Source: Streptomyces atratus (lineage in GTDB: Bacteria > Actinomycetota > Actinomycetes > Streptomycetales > Streptomycetaceae). From it: a stretch of DNA of 64,000 nucleotides. A program made the translations under genes and the position numbers. Numbering within the stretch: position 1 is the first letter of the stretch; each line of letters starts with the position of its first letter. The DNA is taken from assembly GCF_900119365.1 (NCBI RefSeq), contig NZ_FPJO01000007.1, positions 248,001 to 312,000 of the forward strand, read 5' to 3'. A model generated the notes under the pieces. It was not told the origin of the DNA. It ran no database searches and saw only the letters and a program-made list of their open reading frames with translations. Below are positions 35,009-43,804 of the stretch, piece after piece.

Positions 35009-36343
35009 TCACGCCGCCGCGGCCAGCTGCTCCCGCGGGACGAACCGGACGTGCGGGCGGCCGGGCCGCAGGTCGACGCGGAGGCGCAGGCCGCCGACGC
35101 GGGCCAGCATCAGGCCGACACCGAGCGCGGCCACCAGCGAGAACGCGCCGCCGACGGCCATGCCCGTACGGACCCCGTAGGCGTCGCTGATCCAGCCGAC
35201 GATCGGGGCGCCCACCGGCGTACCACCGGCGAAGACCATCATGTACAGACTCATGACCCGGCCGCGCATGGCCGGGTCGGCGGCCATCTGGACGCTCGTG
35301 TTCGCGCTGATGTTGGTCGTCAGGCCGATCATGCCGATCGGGACAAGCAGGATCGCGAAGAGCCAGACGGACGGCGACAGGGACGCGATGATCTCCAGCA
35401 GACCGAACGCCGTGCCCGCGGCCACCAGCATCCGCAGCCGGGAGGAGCGGCGGCGGGCGGCGAGCAGGGCACCGGCCAGGGATCCGGCCGCCATGAGGAT
35501 GTTGAAGAACGAGTACATCCCGGCGCCGCCGTGGAAGATCTCGTCCGCGAAGGCCGTGAGCCAGATCGGGAAGTTGAACCCGAAGGTGCCGACGAAGCCG
35601 ACCAGGACGATCGGCCAGATCAGCTCGGGATGGCCGGAGACGTAGCGCAGGCCCTCCCGCAGCTGGCCCTTGGCGCGGGGTACGACGGTGGTCTTGTGCA
35701 GCTCGCCGGTACGCATCATCAGCAGGCCGATGAGCGGGGCGGCGAAGGACAGGCCGTTGAACATGAAGGCCCAGCCGCTGCCGACCGTGGTGATCAGGAC
35801 ACCCGCGACCGCCGGGCCGATGAGCCGGGCGGACTGGAAGTTCGCCGAGTTGAGACTGACCGCGTTGCGCAGCTGCGCGGGTCCGACCATCTCGGACACG
35901 AACGACTGGCGGGCCGGGTTGTCGACCACCGTCACCATGCCGAGCAGGAAGGCGATGAGGTAGACGTGCCACACCTGGACCACACCGGAGAGCGTGAGCA
36001 CCGCGAGGGCGATCCCGCACAGGCCGAGCGCCGCCTGGCTGACGAGAAGCAGCTTCCGCTTCGGGAGGCGGTCCGCGATGACGCCGCCGTAGAGGCCGAA
36101 CAGAAGCATGGGGAGGAACTGGAGGGCCGTGGTGATGCCGACGGCGGTGGCGGACCCGGTGAGGCTCAGTACGAGCCAGTCCTGCGTGATGCGGGACATC
36201 CAGGTACCGGTGTTGGAGATCACGGCGCCCGTGGCGAACAGGCGGTAGTTACGGATCTTCAGCGACGAGAAGGTCCCGCCGGGCTTGCTCTCGTGGGTGG
36301 AAGTCGGTGCGGGGGCGGAGTCTGCTCCGGATCCCGTACTCAA
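35009..36343 (-). CDS. MFS transporter (enterobactin-exporter-like, 12 TM)
   Basis: 444 residues. MFS_3/EntS-type fold: NYRLFATGAVISNTGTWMSR at the first helix, GGVIADRLPKRKLLLVSQ as the loop 2-3 motif A, DNPARQSFVSEMVGP, and RGRVMSLYMMVFAGGTPVGA. TTG 36343 with GAGGAGG 8 bases upstream is preferred; an in-frame extension to 36493 overlaps the MarR gene. Second gene of a marR-mfs operon, so it probably exports a toxic compound under MarR control. Confidence 0.9.
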   Translation of the reverse strand: MSTGSGADSAPAPTSTHESKPGGTFSSLKIRNYRLFATGAVISNTGTWMSRITQDWLVLSLTGSATAVGITTALQFLPMLLFGLYGGVIADRLPKRKLLLVSQAALGLCGIALAVLTLSGVVQVWHVYLIAFLLGMVTVVDNPARQSFVSEMVGPAQLRNAVSLNSANFQSARLIGPAVAGVLITTVGSGWAFMFNGLSFAAPLIGLLMMRTGELHKTTVVPRAKGQLREGLRYVSGHPELIWPIVLVGFVGTFGFNFPIWLTAFADEIFHGGAGMYSFFNILMAAGSLAGALLAARRRSSRLRMLVAAGTAFGLLEIIASLSPSVWLFAILLVPIGMIGLTTNISANTSVQMAADPAMRGRVMSLYMMVFAGGTPVGAPIVGWISDAYGVRTGMAVGGAFSLVAALGVGLMLARVGGLRLRVDLRPGRPHVRFVPREQLAAAA

Positions 36344-36438
36344 AAGGGTTCGCCTCCTCGGGCGTATACGTTTCGCTGACTGACAGGGTGCGGCGGTACG
36401 GGCGGTGCGCCGGCTGTGGTCCGGCGCGGCCCGCTCCG

Positions 36439-36879
36439 CTACAGGTGGGCGAGCTTCTCCAGCACGGGCGCCGCCTTGCGGAGCGTCTCCCACTCGTCCT
36501 CGTCCAGGCCCTCGGCGAGGGCGGTCAGCCAGGCGTTCCGCTTGGAGCGGCTCTCTTCGAGCATGGCTTCCGCCTGCTCGGTCTGGCTGACCACCTTCTG
36601 GCGACGGTCATCGGGGTGCGGTTCCAGTCTGACCAGCCCCTTCGCTTCGAGCAGCGCGACGATGCGAGTCATCGACGGAGGCTGCACATGCTCCTTGCGG
36701 GCCAGCTCGCCCGGTGTGGCCGAGCCGCACCGGGCGAGCGTGCCGAGCACCGACATCTCGGTGGGGCTCAGTGACTCGTCGACGCGCTGGTGCTTGAGGC
36801 GCCGGCTGAGCAGCATCACGGCGGAGCGAAGGGAGCTCACGGCGGCCGCACTGTCGCCGTCGTGGATCAGGTCAGGCAT
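36439..36879 (-). CDS. MarR-family transcriptional regulator
   Basis: 146 residues, MarR winged helix: LSPTEMSVLGTLARCGSATP, GELARKEHVQPPSMTRIVAL, LEAKGLVRLEPHPDDRRQKV. The DxRxx wing is intact. First gene of the operon with the MFS transporter 95 bases downstream. The promoter just upstream contains GTAA-CTCA-TTAC (36890-36901), a candidate auto-operator. Confidence 0.92.
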   Translation of the reverse strand: MPDLIHDGDSAAAVSSLRSAVMLLSRRLKHQRVDESLSPTEMSVLGTLARCGSATPGELARKEHVQPPSMTRIVALLEAKGLVRLEPHPDDRRQKVVSQTEQAEAMLEESRSKRNAWLTALAEGLDEDEWETLRKAAPVLEKLAHL

Positions 36880-36889
36880 GTTTATTAGC

Positions 36890-36901
36890 GTAACTCATTA
36901 C
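36890..36901. promoter_or_regulatory. candidate MarR operator
   Basis: GTAACTCATTAC, 4-bp arms around a 4-bp spacer in an AT-rich stretch 11 bases upstream of the marR start. Weak evidence, from position and symmetry only. Confidence 0.4.
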
Positions 36902-37024
36902 CTACCCTAAAGACCATTCGTGTTACACGCGCGAGAGGCACTTCACCCAATCGGTCACCCGAACGAGTGAGTCAGATCCGTAAAGTGACGCGAAACGACC
37001 CGCTGGGCCGTAACCCTGCTTGCC

Positions 37025-37240
37025 ATGGGATCGACTGTGCTCAGCCTGCGGATAGACGGTGAGCTGCTCGACCGGCTCCGGCAGCATGCCGCCAAACGCG
37101 GAATGAGCGTCCAGGACTATGTCGTCCGGACGCTCATTCGCGATGACTTCGACGAGCGCTTCAAGGCGGCCGTCGACGAGACGGAGAGGTTCTACGGCCC
37201 CGAGGGGACCGCGGGGATCAGGGCCGAAGAGGTCACGTGA
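37025..37240 (+). CDS. small ribbon-helix-helix-like protein
   Basis: 71 residues. STVLSLRIDGELLDRLRQHA followed by AKRGMSVQDYVVRTLIRDDF is the beta strand plus two helices of RHH (CopG/Arc) DNA-binding proteins. The last 25 residues form an acidic tail. It may be an orphan antitoxin-like regulator; no toxin gene is adjacent. Its 3' end overlaps the convergent NCS2 permease stop by 8 bases. Confidence 0.8.
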   Translation: MGSTVLSLRIDGELLDRLRQHAAKRGMSVQDYVVRTLIRDDFDERFKAAVDETERFYGPEGTAGIRAEEVT

Positions 37241-38687
37241 GGCCGAGGGCCGGCATCGCGTAGTAGAAGACGAAGACGGCCGACACCACGTACATGGGCA
37301 CCGGCACCTCGCGCCAGCGTCCGGCCGCCACCCGCAGCACGGAGAAGGCGATGAAGCCGATGCCGATGCCGTTGGTGATCGAGTACGTGAACGGCATCAT
37401 CACCATGGCCAGGAAGGCCGGGATGGCGAGCGTGTAGTCGCTCCAGTCGATGTCCCGCACCGAGCCCGAGATGATCAGGAAGCCCACCGCCAGCAGCGCG
37501 GGGGTGGCCGCCTGCGAGGGCACCATGGTCGCCAGTGGCGTCAGGAACAGCGCCACTGTGAACAGCAGGCCCGTCACGATGCTCGCGAAGCCGGTGCGGG
37601 CGCCCTCGCCGACGCCCGCCGTGGACTCCACGAAGCAGGTGCCCGCGGAGGCGGAGCTCGCACCGCCCGCGGCGACGGCGATGCCGTCCACGAACAGCAC
37701 CTTGTTGATGCCGGGGAAGTTGCCGTCCTTGTCCGTCAGCTTCGCCTCGTCGCCGACCCCGAGGATGGTGCCCATCGCGTCGAAGAAGCAGGACAGCAGC
37801 ACGGTGAAGACGAAGAGGATGCCGGTGAGCACACCGACCTTGTCGAAGCCGCCGAACAGACTGACCTCGCCGATCAGCCCGAAGTCCGGGGTGGCGACCG
37901 GATTGCCCGGCCACTGCGGGACGGTCAGACCCCATGCCTGGCCCGGCAGATCGGCGATCGCATCGATGATCATCGCGAGGACCGTCATCGCGACGATGGA
38001 GATCAGGATCGCGCCCGGCACCTTGCGGACGATCAGCGCGAGGGTGAGCAGCGCGCCGAGGATGAAGACCAGGACCGGCCAGCCGTTCAGGTGGCCGTCG
38101 CCGCCGAGCTGGAGCGGCACGGTGGTGTGCGCGATGTCCGGGACCCGGGAGACGAAGCCCGAGTCGACCAGGCCGATCAGCAGGATGAAGAGGCCGATAC
38201 CGATCGCGATGCCCTTGCGGAGCGAGGTCGGCACGGCGTGCATCACGCGTTCCCGCAGACCCGTCGCGACCAGCAGCATCACCACGATGCCCGCGAGGAC
38301 GACCATGCCCATCGCGTCCGGCCAGCTCATCCGGGGGGCGAGCTGGAGAGCGACGACGGTGTTGACGCCGAGGCCGGCCGCCAGCGCGATCGGCACATTG
38401 CCGATGACGCCCATCAGGAGCGTGGAGAACGCGGCGGTCAGCACGGTGGCGGTGACCAGCTGGCCACCGTCGAGCTGATGGCCGTACATGTCCTTCGCAC
38501 TGCCGAGAATGATCGGGTTCAGCACGATGATGTACGCCATCGCGAAGAACGTGGCGAATCCGCCGCGGATCTCGCGCGCAACCGACGACCCCCGCTCGGA
38601 AATCTTGAAGAAGCGATCCAGGCCGCCTTGCGGCTGGGGAGCCGGGGGCTGCTTGGCGTCGACCGGAGCGGTGGCCGAGGGGGACAT
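37233..38687 (-). CDS. NCS2-family purine (hypoxanthine/guanine/adenine) permease
   Basis: 484 residues, about 13-14 transmembrane helices. AzgA/PbuG-type features: FFKISERGSSVAREIRGGFA and TFFAMAYIIVLNPIILG at the N-terminus, IGNVPIALAAGLGVN, and the conserved ASSASAGTCFVESTAGVGEG near residue 325, plus GARTGFASIVTGLLF. Proton-coupled uptake of nucleobases. GAGG lies 6 bases upstream of ATG 38687. An imperfect palindrome CGAAT-A-ATTCG is in its promoter region (38746-38756). Confidence 0.93.
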   Translation of the reverse strand: MSPSATAPVDAKQPPAPQPQGGLDRFFKISERGSSVAREIRGGFATFFAMAYIIVLNPIILGSAKDMYGHQLDGGQLVTATVLTAAFSTLLMGVIGNVPIALAAGLGVNTVVALQLAPRMSWPDAMGMVVLAGIVVMLLVATGLRERVMHAVPTSLRKGIAIGIGLFILLIGLVDSGFVSRVPDIAHTTVPLQLGGDGHLNGWPVLVFILGALLTLALIVRKVPGAILISIVAMTVLAMIIDAIADLPGQAWGLTVPQWPGNPVATPDFGLIGEVSLFGGFDKVGVLTGILFVFTVLLSCFFDAMGTILGVGDEAKLTDKDGNFPGINKVLFVDGIAVAAGGASSASAGTCFVESTAGVGEGARTGFASIVTGLLFTVALFLTPLATMVPSQAATPALLAVGFLIISGSVRDIDWSDYTLAIPAFLAMVMMPFTYSITNGIGIGFIAFSVLRVAAGRWREVPVPMYVVSAVFVFYYAMPALGLT

Positions 38688-38745
38688 GTATGACCTCAGT
38701 CGTACGTAGAGGGGGAATGAAAGTGGTCAGCTTTGGACTTTTACA

Positions 38746-38756
38746 CGAATAATTCG
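38746..38756. promoter_or_regulatory. small palindrome in purine permease promoter
   Basis: CGAAT-A-ATTCG in an AT-rich block about 59 bases upstream of the permease start. Candidate operator; I looked for a purine riboswitch here and saw none. Confidence 0.35.
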
Positions 38757-38898
38757 AGTCAGCCGTAAGCAGATTCAGTATGAATACATAAGGCGAAGAT
38801 CGCTATCTCCGCGCGTAGACCCTTGGGCCGCCCGGGCTGCGGAGGCTTCGGCGCCGCCGTCCTCACGGGGCAGTGAAGGGGCCCCATACACTGAGGTC

Positions 38899-39189
38899 AT
38901 GGCGAAGTGGACACCGAAGCACGAGGCACCCGAGCCCCTGGAGGGGCCCGTCGTCGCCACCATCACCGGCGGCACGATCCTCTGGTTCGTCCTCTTCCTG
39001 GTCCAGCTCCCGTTCTACGGCTGGTTCGACGACCACGGGCACCTGTGGTGGGTGTGGACCTGTCTGGCCGGTGCGGGGCTCGGCCTGATCGGCATCTGGT
39101 ACGTGCGGGGACGTGACGCCGCGATCAAGCGGGCGGCCGCCGCGGCCGCTGCTTCCACCGACACCTCCGCGTCCACCGACAGGCTCTGA
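38899..39189 (+). CDS. DUF2530 membrane protein
   Basis: 96 residues, two transmembrane helices (about 20-38 and 51-70): ITGGTILWFVLFLVQLPFYG and WTCLAGAGLGLIGIWYVRGR, with the DUF2530 N-terminus PEPLEGPVVAT. TACACT lies 6 bases upstream of ATG, so the message may be leaderless. Function unknown; often found next to the purine permease in Streptomyces as here. Confidence 0.88.
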   Translation: MAKWTPKHEAPEPLEGPVVATITGGTILWFVLFLVQLPFYGWFDDHGHLWWVWTCLAGAGLGLIGIWYVRGRDAAIKRAAAAAAASTDTSASTDRL

Positions 39190-39299
39190 GGGTCCGGCAC
39201 CGGCCCCGTACCACCACAGGACCATTCCCCTCCTCCCCCGGTCTGATCTTCGGGCCCCTCAGTGGGTGAACCGGAACATCGCCCCGTACCGTCGAAACC

Positions 39300-41780
39300 A
39301 TGACGCAGCGGGCACCCCATTCCTTCGGTGAGCAGACTCCCGAAGCAACCGGCTCCACCGGCCACCCCGGTTCGGCCATGATCGACGCCGGGGCCGAGCT
39401 CGACCCGGTCCACCCGGTGAGACTGCCCGCCCCGGCCGTGGACCCACGCGGGCTGACCGCGGCCGAGGTGGCCGAGCGAATCGCCCGCGGCGAGGTCAAC
39501 GACGTACCCGTCCGCTCGTCCCGCTCGCTGCGCGAGATCGTCCGCGCCAACGTCTTCACCCGGTTCAACCTGATCATCGGCGTGCTCTGGCTGATCATGC
39601 TGTTCGTCGCGCCGGTCCAGGACAGCCTCTTCGGCTTTGTGATCATCGCCAACACCGGCATCGGCATCATCCAGGAATGGCGGGCCAAGAAGACCCTGGA
39701 CAGCCTCGCGGTCATCGGCGAGGCGAAACCCACGGTCCGGCGGGACGGGGTCTCGGCCGAGATCTCCACCTCCGAGATCGTCCTCGGCGACCTCGTCGAG
39801 CTGGGCCCCGGCGACAAGGCCGTCGTGGACGGCACGGTCGCCGAGGCCGACGGCCTGGAGATCGACGAGTCGCTGCTCACCGGCGAGGCCGACCCGGTGC
39901 TGAAACACCCCGGCGACCCGGTGATGTCCGGCAGCTTCGTCGTCGCCGGCGGCGGCGCCTTCACCGCCACCAAGGTCGGCCGCGAGGCCTACGCCGCCCA
40001 GCTCGCCGAGGAGGCGTCCCGCTTCACCCTCGTCCAGTCCGAGCTGCGCACCGGCATCTCCACGATCCTCAAGTACGTCACCTGGATGATGGTGCCGACC
40101 GCGATCGGCCTGATCATCAGCCAGCTTTTCGTCAACAACAACGACTTCAAGAGGTCGGTCGCCCGGACCGTCGGCGGCATCGTCCCGATGATCCCCGAGG
40201 GCCTGGTGCTGCTCACCTCGGTCGCCTTCGCGATCGGCGTCATACGGCTCGGCCGCAAGCAGTGCCTGGTACAGGAGCTCCCCGCCATCGAGGGCCTGGC
40301 CCGGGTCGACGTCGTCTGCCTGGACAAGACCGGCACCCTCACCGAGGGTGGCATGGACGTCACCGAGGTGCGGACGCTGGGCGGTGCGGACGACACGTAC
40401 ATACGCAGTGTGCTGGGCGCCCTCGGCTCGTCCGACCCCCGCCCCAACGCCAGCCTCCAGGCCATCGTGGACGCCTACCCGGACGGCGAGCAGTGGCGGT
40501 GCACCCAGACGCTGCCGTTCTCCTCGGCCCGCAAGTACAGCGGCGCCGCGTTCGACGAGGGTGGCGGCCGGGAGTCGTCCTGGCTGCTCGGCGCCCCCGA
40601 TGTGCTGCTGCCCGAGCAGGATCCGGCGCTCGCCGAGATCGAGCAGCTCAATGAGCAGGGCCTGCGGGTGCTGCTGCTGGCCCGCGCCGAGGGTGCGCTC
40701 GACGGGACGGACATCGCGGCCGGGGCCGTGCCGAGCGCCCTGGTCGTCCTGGAGCAGCGGCTGCGGCCCGACGCCGGGGAGACCCTGGCGTACTTCGCCG
40801 ACCAGCAGGTCGCCACGAAGGTCATCTCCGGCGACAACGCGGTCTCCGTCGGAGCGGTCGCCGGAAAGCTGGGGCTGCCGGGTGCCGAGCACACCCTGGA
40901 CGCGCGCCGGATGCCCACCGACCCGGACAACATGGCCACGGCCATGGAGGAGAACGCGGTCTTCGGCCGGGTCACCCCGCAGCAGAAGCGGGACATGGTC
41001 GCCGCCCTCCAGTCCCGCGGTCACACCGTCGCCATGACCGGTGACGGCGTCAACGACGTTCTGGCGCTGAAGGACGCCGACATCGGCGTCTCCATGGGCT
41101 CGGGCTCCGAGGCGACCCGGGCCGTCGCCCAGATCGTGCTGCTGAACAACAGCTTCGCGACGCTGCCGTCCGTCGTCGCCGAGGGCCGCCGGGTGATCGG
41201 CAACATCACCCGGGTCGCCACCCTGTTCCTGACCAAGACCGTCTACTCGGTGCTGCTGGCGGTCCTGGTGGTCTGCTTCCAGGTCGACTACCCGTTCCTG
41301 CCGCGCCATCTGACCCTGCTGTCGACGCTGACGATCGGCGTCCCGGCGTTCTTCCTGGCCCTCGCCCCCAACAAGGAACGGGCGCATCCGCACTTCGTGC
41401 GCCGGGTCATGCGGTACGCGATCCCCTCGGGCGTCATCGCCGCCGTCGCCACCTTCGTGACGTATCTGATCGCCCGGCACCACTACACCGGTGCGGGCGC
41501 CCTCGAAGCGGAGACCAGCGCGGCCACGCTCACGCTCTTCCTGGTCTCGATGTGGGTGCTGGCGATCATCGCCCGCCCGTACACCTGGTGGCGGATCGGC
41601 CTGGTGCTGACGATGGGGCTGGCGTTCCTGGTCGTGCTGGTGGTGCCGTGGCTCCAGGACTTCTTCGCGCTGAAGCTGGTCGGGACGACGATGCCGTGGG
41701 CCGCCGTGGGCATCGCGGCGGTGGCGTCGGCCGGCCTGGAGTACGCCTGGCGGCTGGTCAGCCGACGCTTCCCGGCGTAG
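39300..41780 (+). CDS. HAD-IC family P-type cation ATPase (probably Ca2+/Mg2+-type)
   Basis: 826 residues. Actuator-loop LTGE near residue 198, phosphorylation motif DKTGTLTEGG (Asp near 341), TGDGVNDVLALKDADIGVSM hinge (near 580), and about ten transmembrane segments. The M4 motif reads VPMIPEGLVLL, i.e. PEGL as in type II (Ca2+/Na+,K+/Mg2+) pumps; no heavy-metal domain is present. The N-terminal soluble region of about 70 residues has the cation-ATPase-N pattern. TACCGT lies 7 bases before ATG, and there is no Shine-Dalgarno, so it may be leaderless. A terminator overlaps the stop. Confidence 0.93.
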   Translation: MTQRAPHSFGEQTPEATGSTGHPGSAMIDAGAELDPVHPVRLPAPAVDPRGLTAAEVAERIARGEVNDVPVRSSRSLREIVRANVFTRFNLIIGVLWLIMLFVAPVQDSLFGFVIIANTGIGIIQEWRAKKTLDSLAVIGEAKPTVRRDGVSAEISTSEIVLGDLVELGPGDKAVVDGTVAEADGLEIDESLLTGEADPVLKHPGDPVMSGSFVVAGGGAFTATKVGREAYAAQLAEEASRFTLVQSELRTGISTILKYVTWMMVPTAIGLIISQLFVNNNDFKRSVARTVGGIVPMIPEGLVLLTSVAFAIGVIRLGRKQCLVQELPAIEGLARVDVVCLDKTGTLTEGGMDVTEVRTLGGADDTYIRSVLGALGSSDPRPNASLQAIVDAYPDGEQWRCTQTLPFSSARKYSGAAFDEGGGRESSWLLGAPDVLLPEQDPALAEIEQLNEQGLRVLLLARAEGALDGTDIAAGAVPSALVVLEQRLRPDAGETLAYFADQQVATKVISGDNAVSVGAVAGKLGLPGAEHTLDARRMPTDPDNMATAMEENAVFGRVTPQQKRDMVAALQSRGHTVAMTGDGVNDVLALKDADIGVSMGSGSEATRAVAQIVLLNNSFATLPSVVAEGRRVIGNITRVATLFLTKTVYSVLLAVLVVCFQVDYPFLPRHLTLLSTLTIGVPAFFLALAPNKERAHPHFVRRVMRYAIPSGVIAAVATFVTYLIARHHYTGAGALEAETSAATLTLFLVSMWVLAIIARPYTWWRIGLVLTMGLAFLVVLVVPWLQDFFALKLVGTTMPWAAVGIAAVASAGLEYAWRLVSRRFPA

Positions 41781-41803
41781 GGGGCGGTCCCCCGCCCCCT
41801 ACG
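41776..41803 (+). terminator. P-type ATPase terminator overlapping the stop codon
   Basis: Perfect 12-bp stem CGTAGGGGGCGG - TCCC - CCGCCCCCTACG; the TAG stop codon is inside the left arm. Also suitable for the convergent secreted-protein gene. Confidence 0.8.
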
Positions 41804-41829
41804 TCACGGCACGTCGCTGCCTCGCGTCG

Positions 41830-42603
41830 TCACTTCACGTCGACGAAGTCACCGGCGGTGGTGACGGCCGGGGTGGTGGACGTACCCGCGAAGCTGTAAC
41901 GCCAGTAACCGTCGACCGAGGCCTTGACCGTGGTCTTCAGGTTCCCGACGCTGTTCGTCCTGATCGTCTTCACCGTGGTGTACGTCGAGCTCGTCTTCTT
42001 ACGGAACTGGAGCTTCACCGGCTGCGTCGCGTAACCGTGGTACGCGTGGTCCTCCCAGTTCGCCCGCGACAGCTTCCCCGTCACCGTGATCGTCTTGCCC
42101 TTCTTCACCGGCTCCGGCGAGGCATTGACGGTCAGCTTCGAGTAGCGCTGGACGTTCGTGGTGGCGGCGAAGTCGGAGTAGTAGCTGGAGCCGTCCTTGG
42201 CCTCGGCGCCCGCGAGGACGTGCCAGGAACCCGCGAGCGCGTTCTTCGGCAGGTCGACCCTGGGGTCGACGGTGATGGTGAGGGAGCAGGTGCTGGTGGT
42301 CGCGCTCGCGGCCTTGCACGTCGCCTCGTCCTCGTTCGGCAGCAGGGCACCGTCCATGCCCTCGTCCTGGTCCTTGCCGTGCCACAGGATCAGCCAGCCG
42401 GATTCGATGCCGGAGGCGTGCGAGGCGGTGACCGAGACGGTGATGGTCCTCGGCGCCGTCACTCCCAGGACGGTGCTCTTGCCGCCATTGATGGTGACCT
42501 TGGAGATGACGGGGTCGGCCGATGCCGCGTGCGCCGCGGGGACGGCGAGGGCGGACAGGACCAGGGCGCCGGAGGCTGCGGCGACAGTGGCACGTATGCG
42601 CAT
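41830..42603 (-). CDS. secreted beta-domain protein, tandem paralogue 2
   Basis: 257 residues. Sec signal peptide (MRIRATVAAASGALVLSALA then VPAAHA), followed by an Ig-like N-terminal domain (about 28-160) with a disulphide pair TCKAASATTSTCSLTITVD, and a C-terminal beta domain (about 165-257) with KLTVNASPEPVKKGKTITVT. The last 75 residues are nearly identical to those of the upstream paralogue. GGAGAAA precedes ATG. Probably an extracellular wall-associated or adhesin-like protein; no catalytic motif visible. Confidence 0.88.
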   Translation of the reverse strand: MRIRATVAAASGALVLSALAVPAAHAASADPVISKVTINGGKSTVLGVTAPRTITVSVTASHASGIESGWLILWHGKDQDEGMDGALLPNEDEATCKAASATTSTCSLTITVDPRVDLPKNALAGSWHVLAGAEAKDGSSYYSDFAATTNVQRYSKLTVNASPEPVKKGKTITVTGKLSRANWEDHAYHGYATQPVKLQFRKKTSSTYTTVKTIRTNSVGNLKTTVKASVDGYWRYSFAGTSTTPAVTTAGDFVDVK

Positions 42604-42660
42604 GGGTTTCTCCGTGGAGAAAGGCCTTGGGGGCCGGATGGGATGCACGGGGCGGGATGC

Positions 42661-42701
42661 GTGAGCAGCGGGACCCCTCGCGGAGGGATCCCGCTGCTCA
42701 C
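42661..42701. terminator. hairpin between tandem secreted paralogues
   Basis: GTGAGCAGCGGGA / TCCCGCTGCTCAC arms with a 15-nt middle that partly pairs; lies about 38 bases past the stop of the first paralogue. Confidence 0.75.
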
Positions 42702-42738
42702 GGGTGACCACAGGTGGCCGGATGCGGCCGAAACGGGA

Positions 42739-43626
42739 CTACTTCACGTCGACGAAGTCACCGGCGGTGGTGACGGCCGGGGTGGTGGACGTACCCGCGA
42801 AGCTGTAGCGCCAGTAGCCGTCGACCGAGGCCTTGACCGTGGTCTTCAGGTTCCCGACGCTGCTCGTCTTGATCGTCTTCACCGTGGTGTACGTCGAGCT
42901 CGTCTTCTTACGGAACTGGAGCTTCACCGGCTGCGTCGCGTAACCGTGGTACGCGTGGTCCTCCCAGTTCGCCCGCGAGAGCTTCCCGGTGACCGTGATG
43001 GTCCCGCCCTTCTTGACCGGCTCCGGAGCGGCGTTGACCGTCAGCTTCGACAGCCGCTGCACCCGGGCGGTGCTGTAGAAGTCGGTGTAGGCGATGTCCA
43101 TCTGGTTACCGGCGAGCGCGCCCGCGGAGACGTGCCAGGTGCCGGCCAGGGCGTTCTTGTACAGGTCGTAGCGCGGGTCGATCGTGAACGTCAGCTTGCA
43201 GGTCGAGGTCGTCGCGTTGACCTTGGTGCACGTCGACACGTCCTCGTTCGGCAGGATCGCGCCGTCGATGGTGTCCGGCGAGTCCGGGTTGGTGCCGTGC
43301 CACAGGTCGGCGTAGGCGTCGACGACGCCGGAGGCGTGCGAGGCGGTGACGGAGATGGAGATCGTCTTCTTGGCGGTGGTGCCCAGGACGACGTCCTTGC
43401 CGCCGTTGACGACGACCTTGGAGATGACGGGTTCCGACGCGTCGGCGGCGGTGGCCGCGGCGGCCTTCGAGACCCCCCGGGCGGCGGCGGTGCCGAAGAC
43501 CTCGGCACCCGACGTCGGCTTGTTCAGGTTCGGAACGGAGTGGTCGCCCGCGAGGGCGGCCGGGACAGCCAGAGCAGACAGGGCCAGGGCGCCGGAAACG
43601 GCGGCCACGGTGGCACGAATACGCAT
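42739..43626 (-). CDS. secreted beta-domain protein, tandem paralogue 1
   Basis: 295 residues. Signal peptide MRIRATVAAVSGALALSALA, an extra Ala-rich spacer (about 30-65), then the same two-domain layout as the next gene: TCTKVNATTSTCKLTFTID and KLTVNAAPEPVKKGGTITVT. The final 230 bases differ from the downstream gene at about four positions that I can count, while the N-terminal domains have diverged. That implies gene conversion or selection on the C-terminal domain. Function unknown. Confidence 0.88.
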   Translation of the reverse strand: MRIRATVAAVSGALALSALAVPAALAGDHSVPNLNKPTSGAEVFGTAAARGVSKAAAATAADASEPVISKVVVNGGKDVVLGTTAKKTISISVTASHASGVVDAYADLWHGTNPDSPDTIDGAILPNEDVSTCTKVNATTSTCKLTFTIDPRYDLYKNALAGTWHVSAGALAGNQMDIAYTDFYSTARVQRLSKLTVNAAPEPVKKGGTITVTGKLSRANWEDHAYHGYATQPVKLQFRKKTSSTYTTVKTIKTSSVGNLKTTVKASVDGYWRYSFAGTSTTPAVTTAGDFVDVK

Positions 43627-43804
43627 GTGTTTCCCCAGTGGAGAAAGGCCCCGCGGGCACGTGATGCGCCACGGGCGGGGCTGGTTCGGACTGTGAGTCT
43701 GCTGACTCGTCAAACCAGACCCGCAACGCATGTGAAGGGTTGTACACGGAGATGAAATTCTTGCGAAGATCCCTCCGCAGGCGTACCCGGGCGCCCGTGA
43801 CCCG

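Noticed and set aside
38688..38860. Purine riboswitch upstream of the NCS2 permease
   Set aside because: I could not find the conserved three-way-junction core; only a small palindrome is visible.
39015..41483. 822-codon minus-strand frame opposite the P-type ATPase
   Set aside because: Gly/Asp/Arg-rich shadow; the plus strand has the DKTGT and GDGVND motifs.
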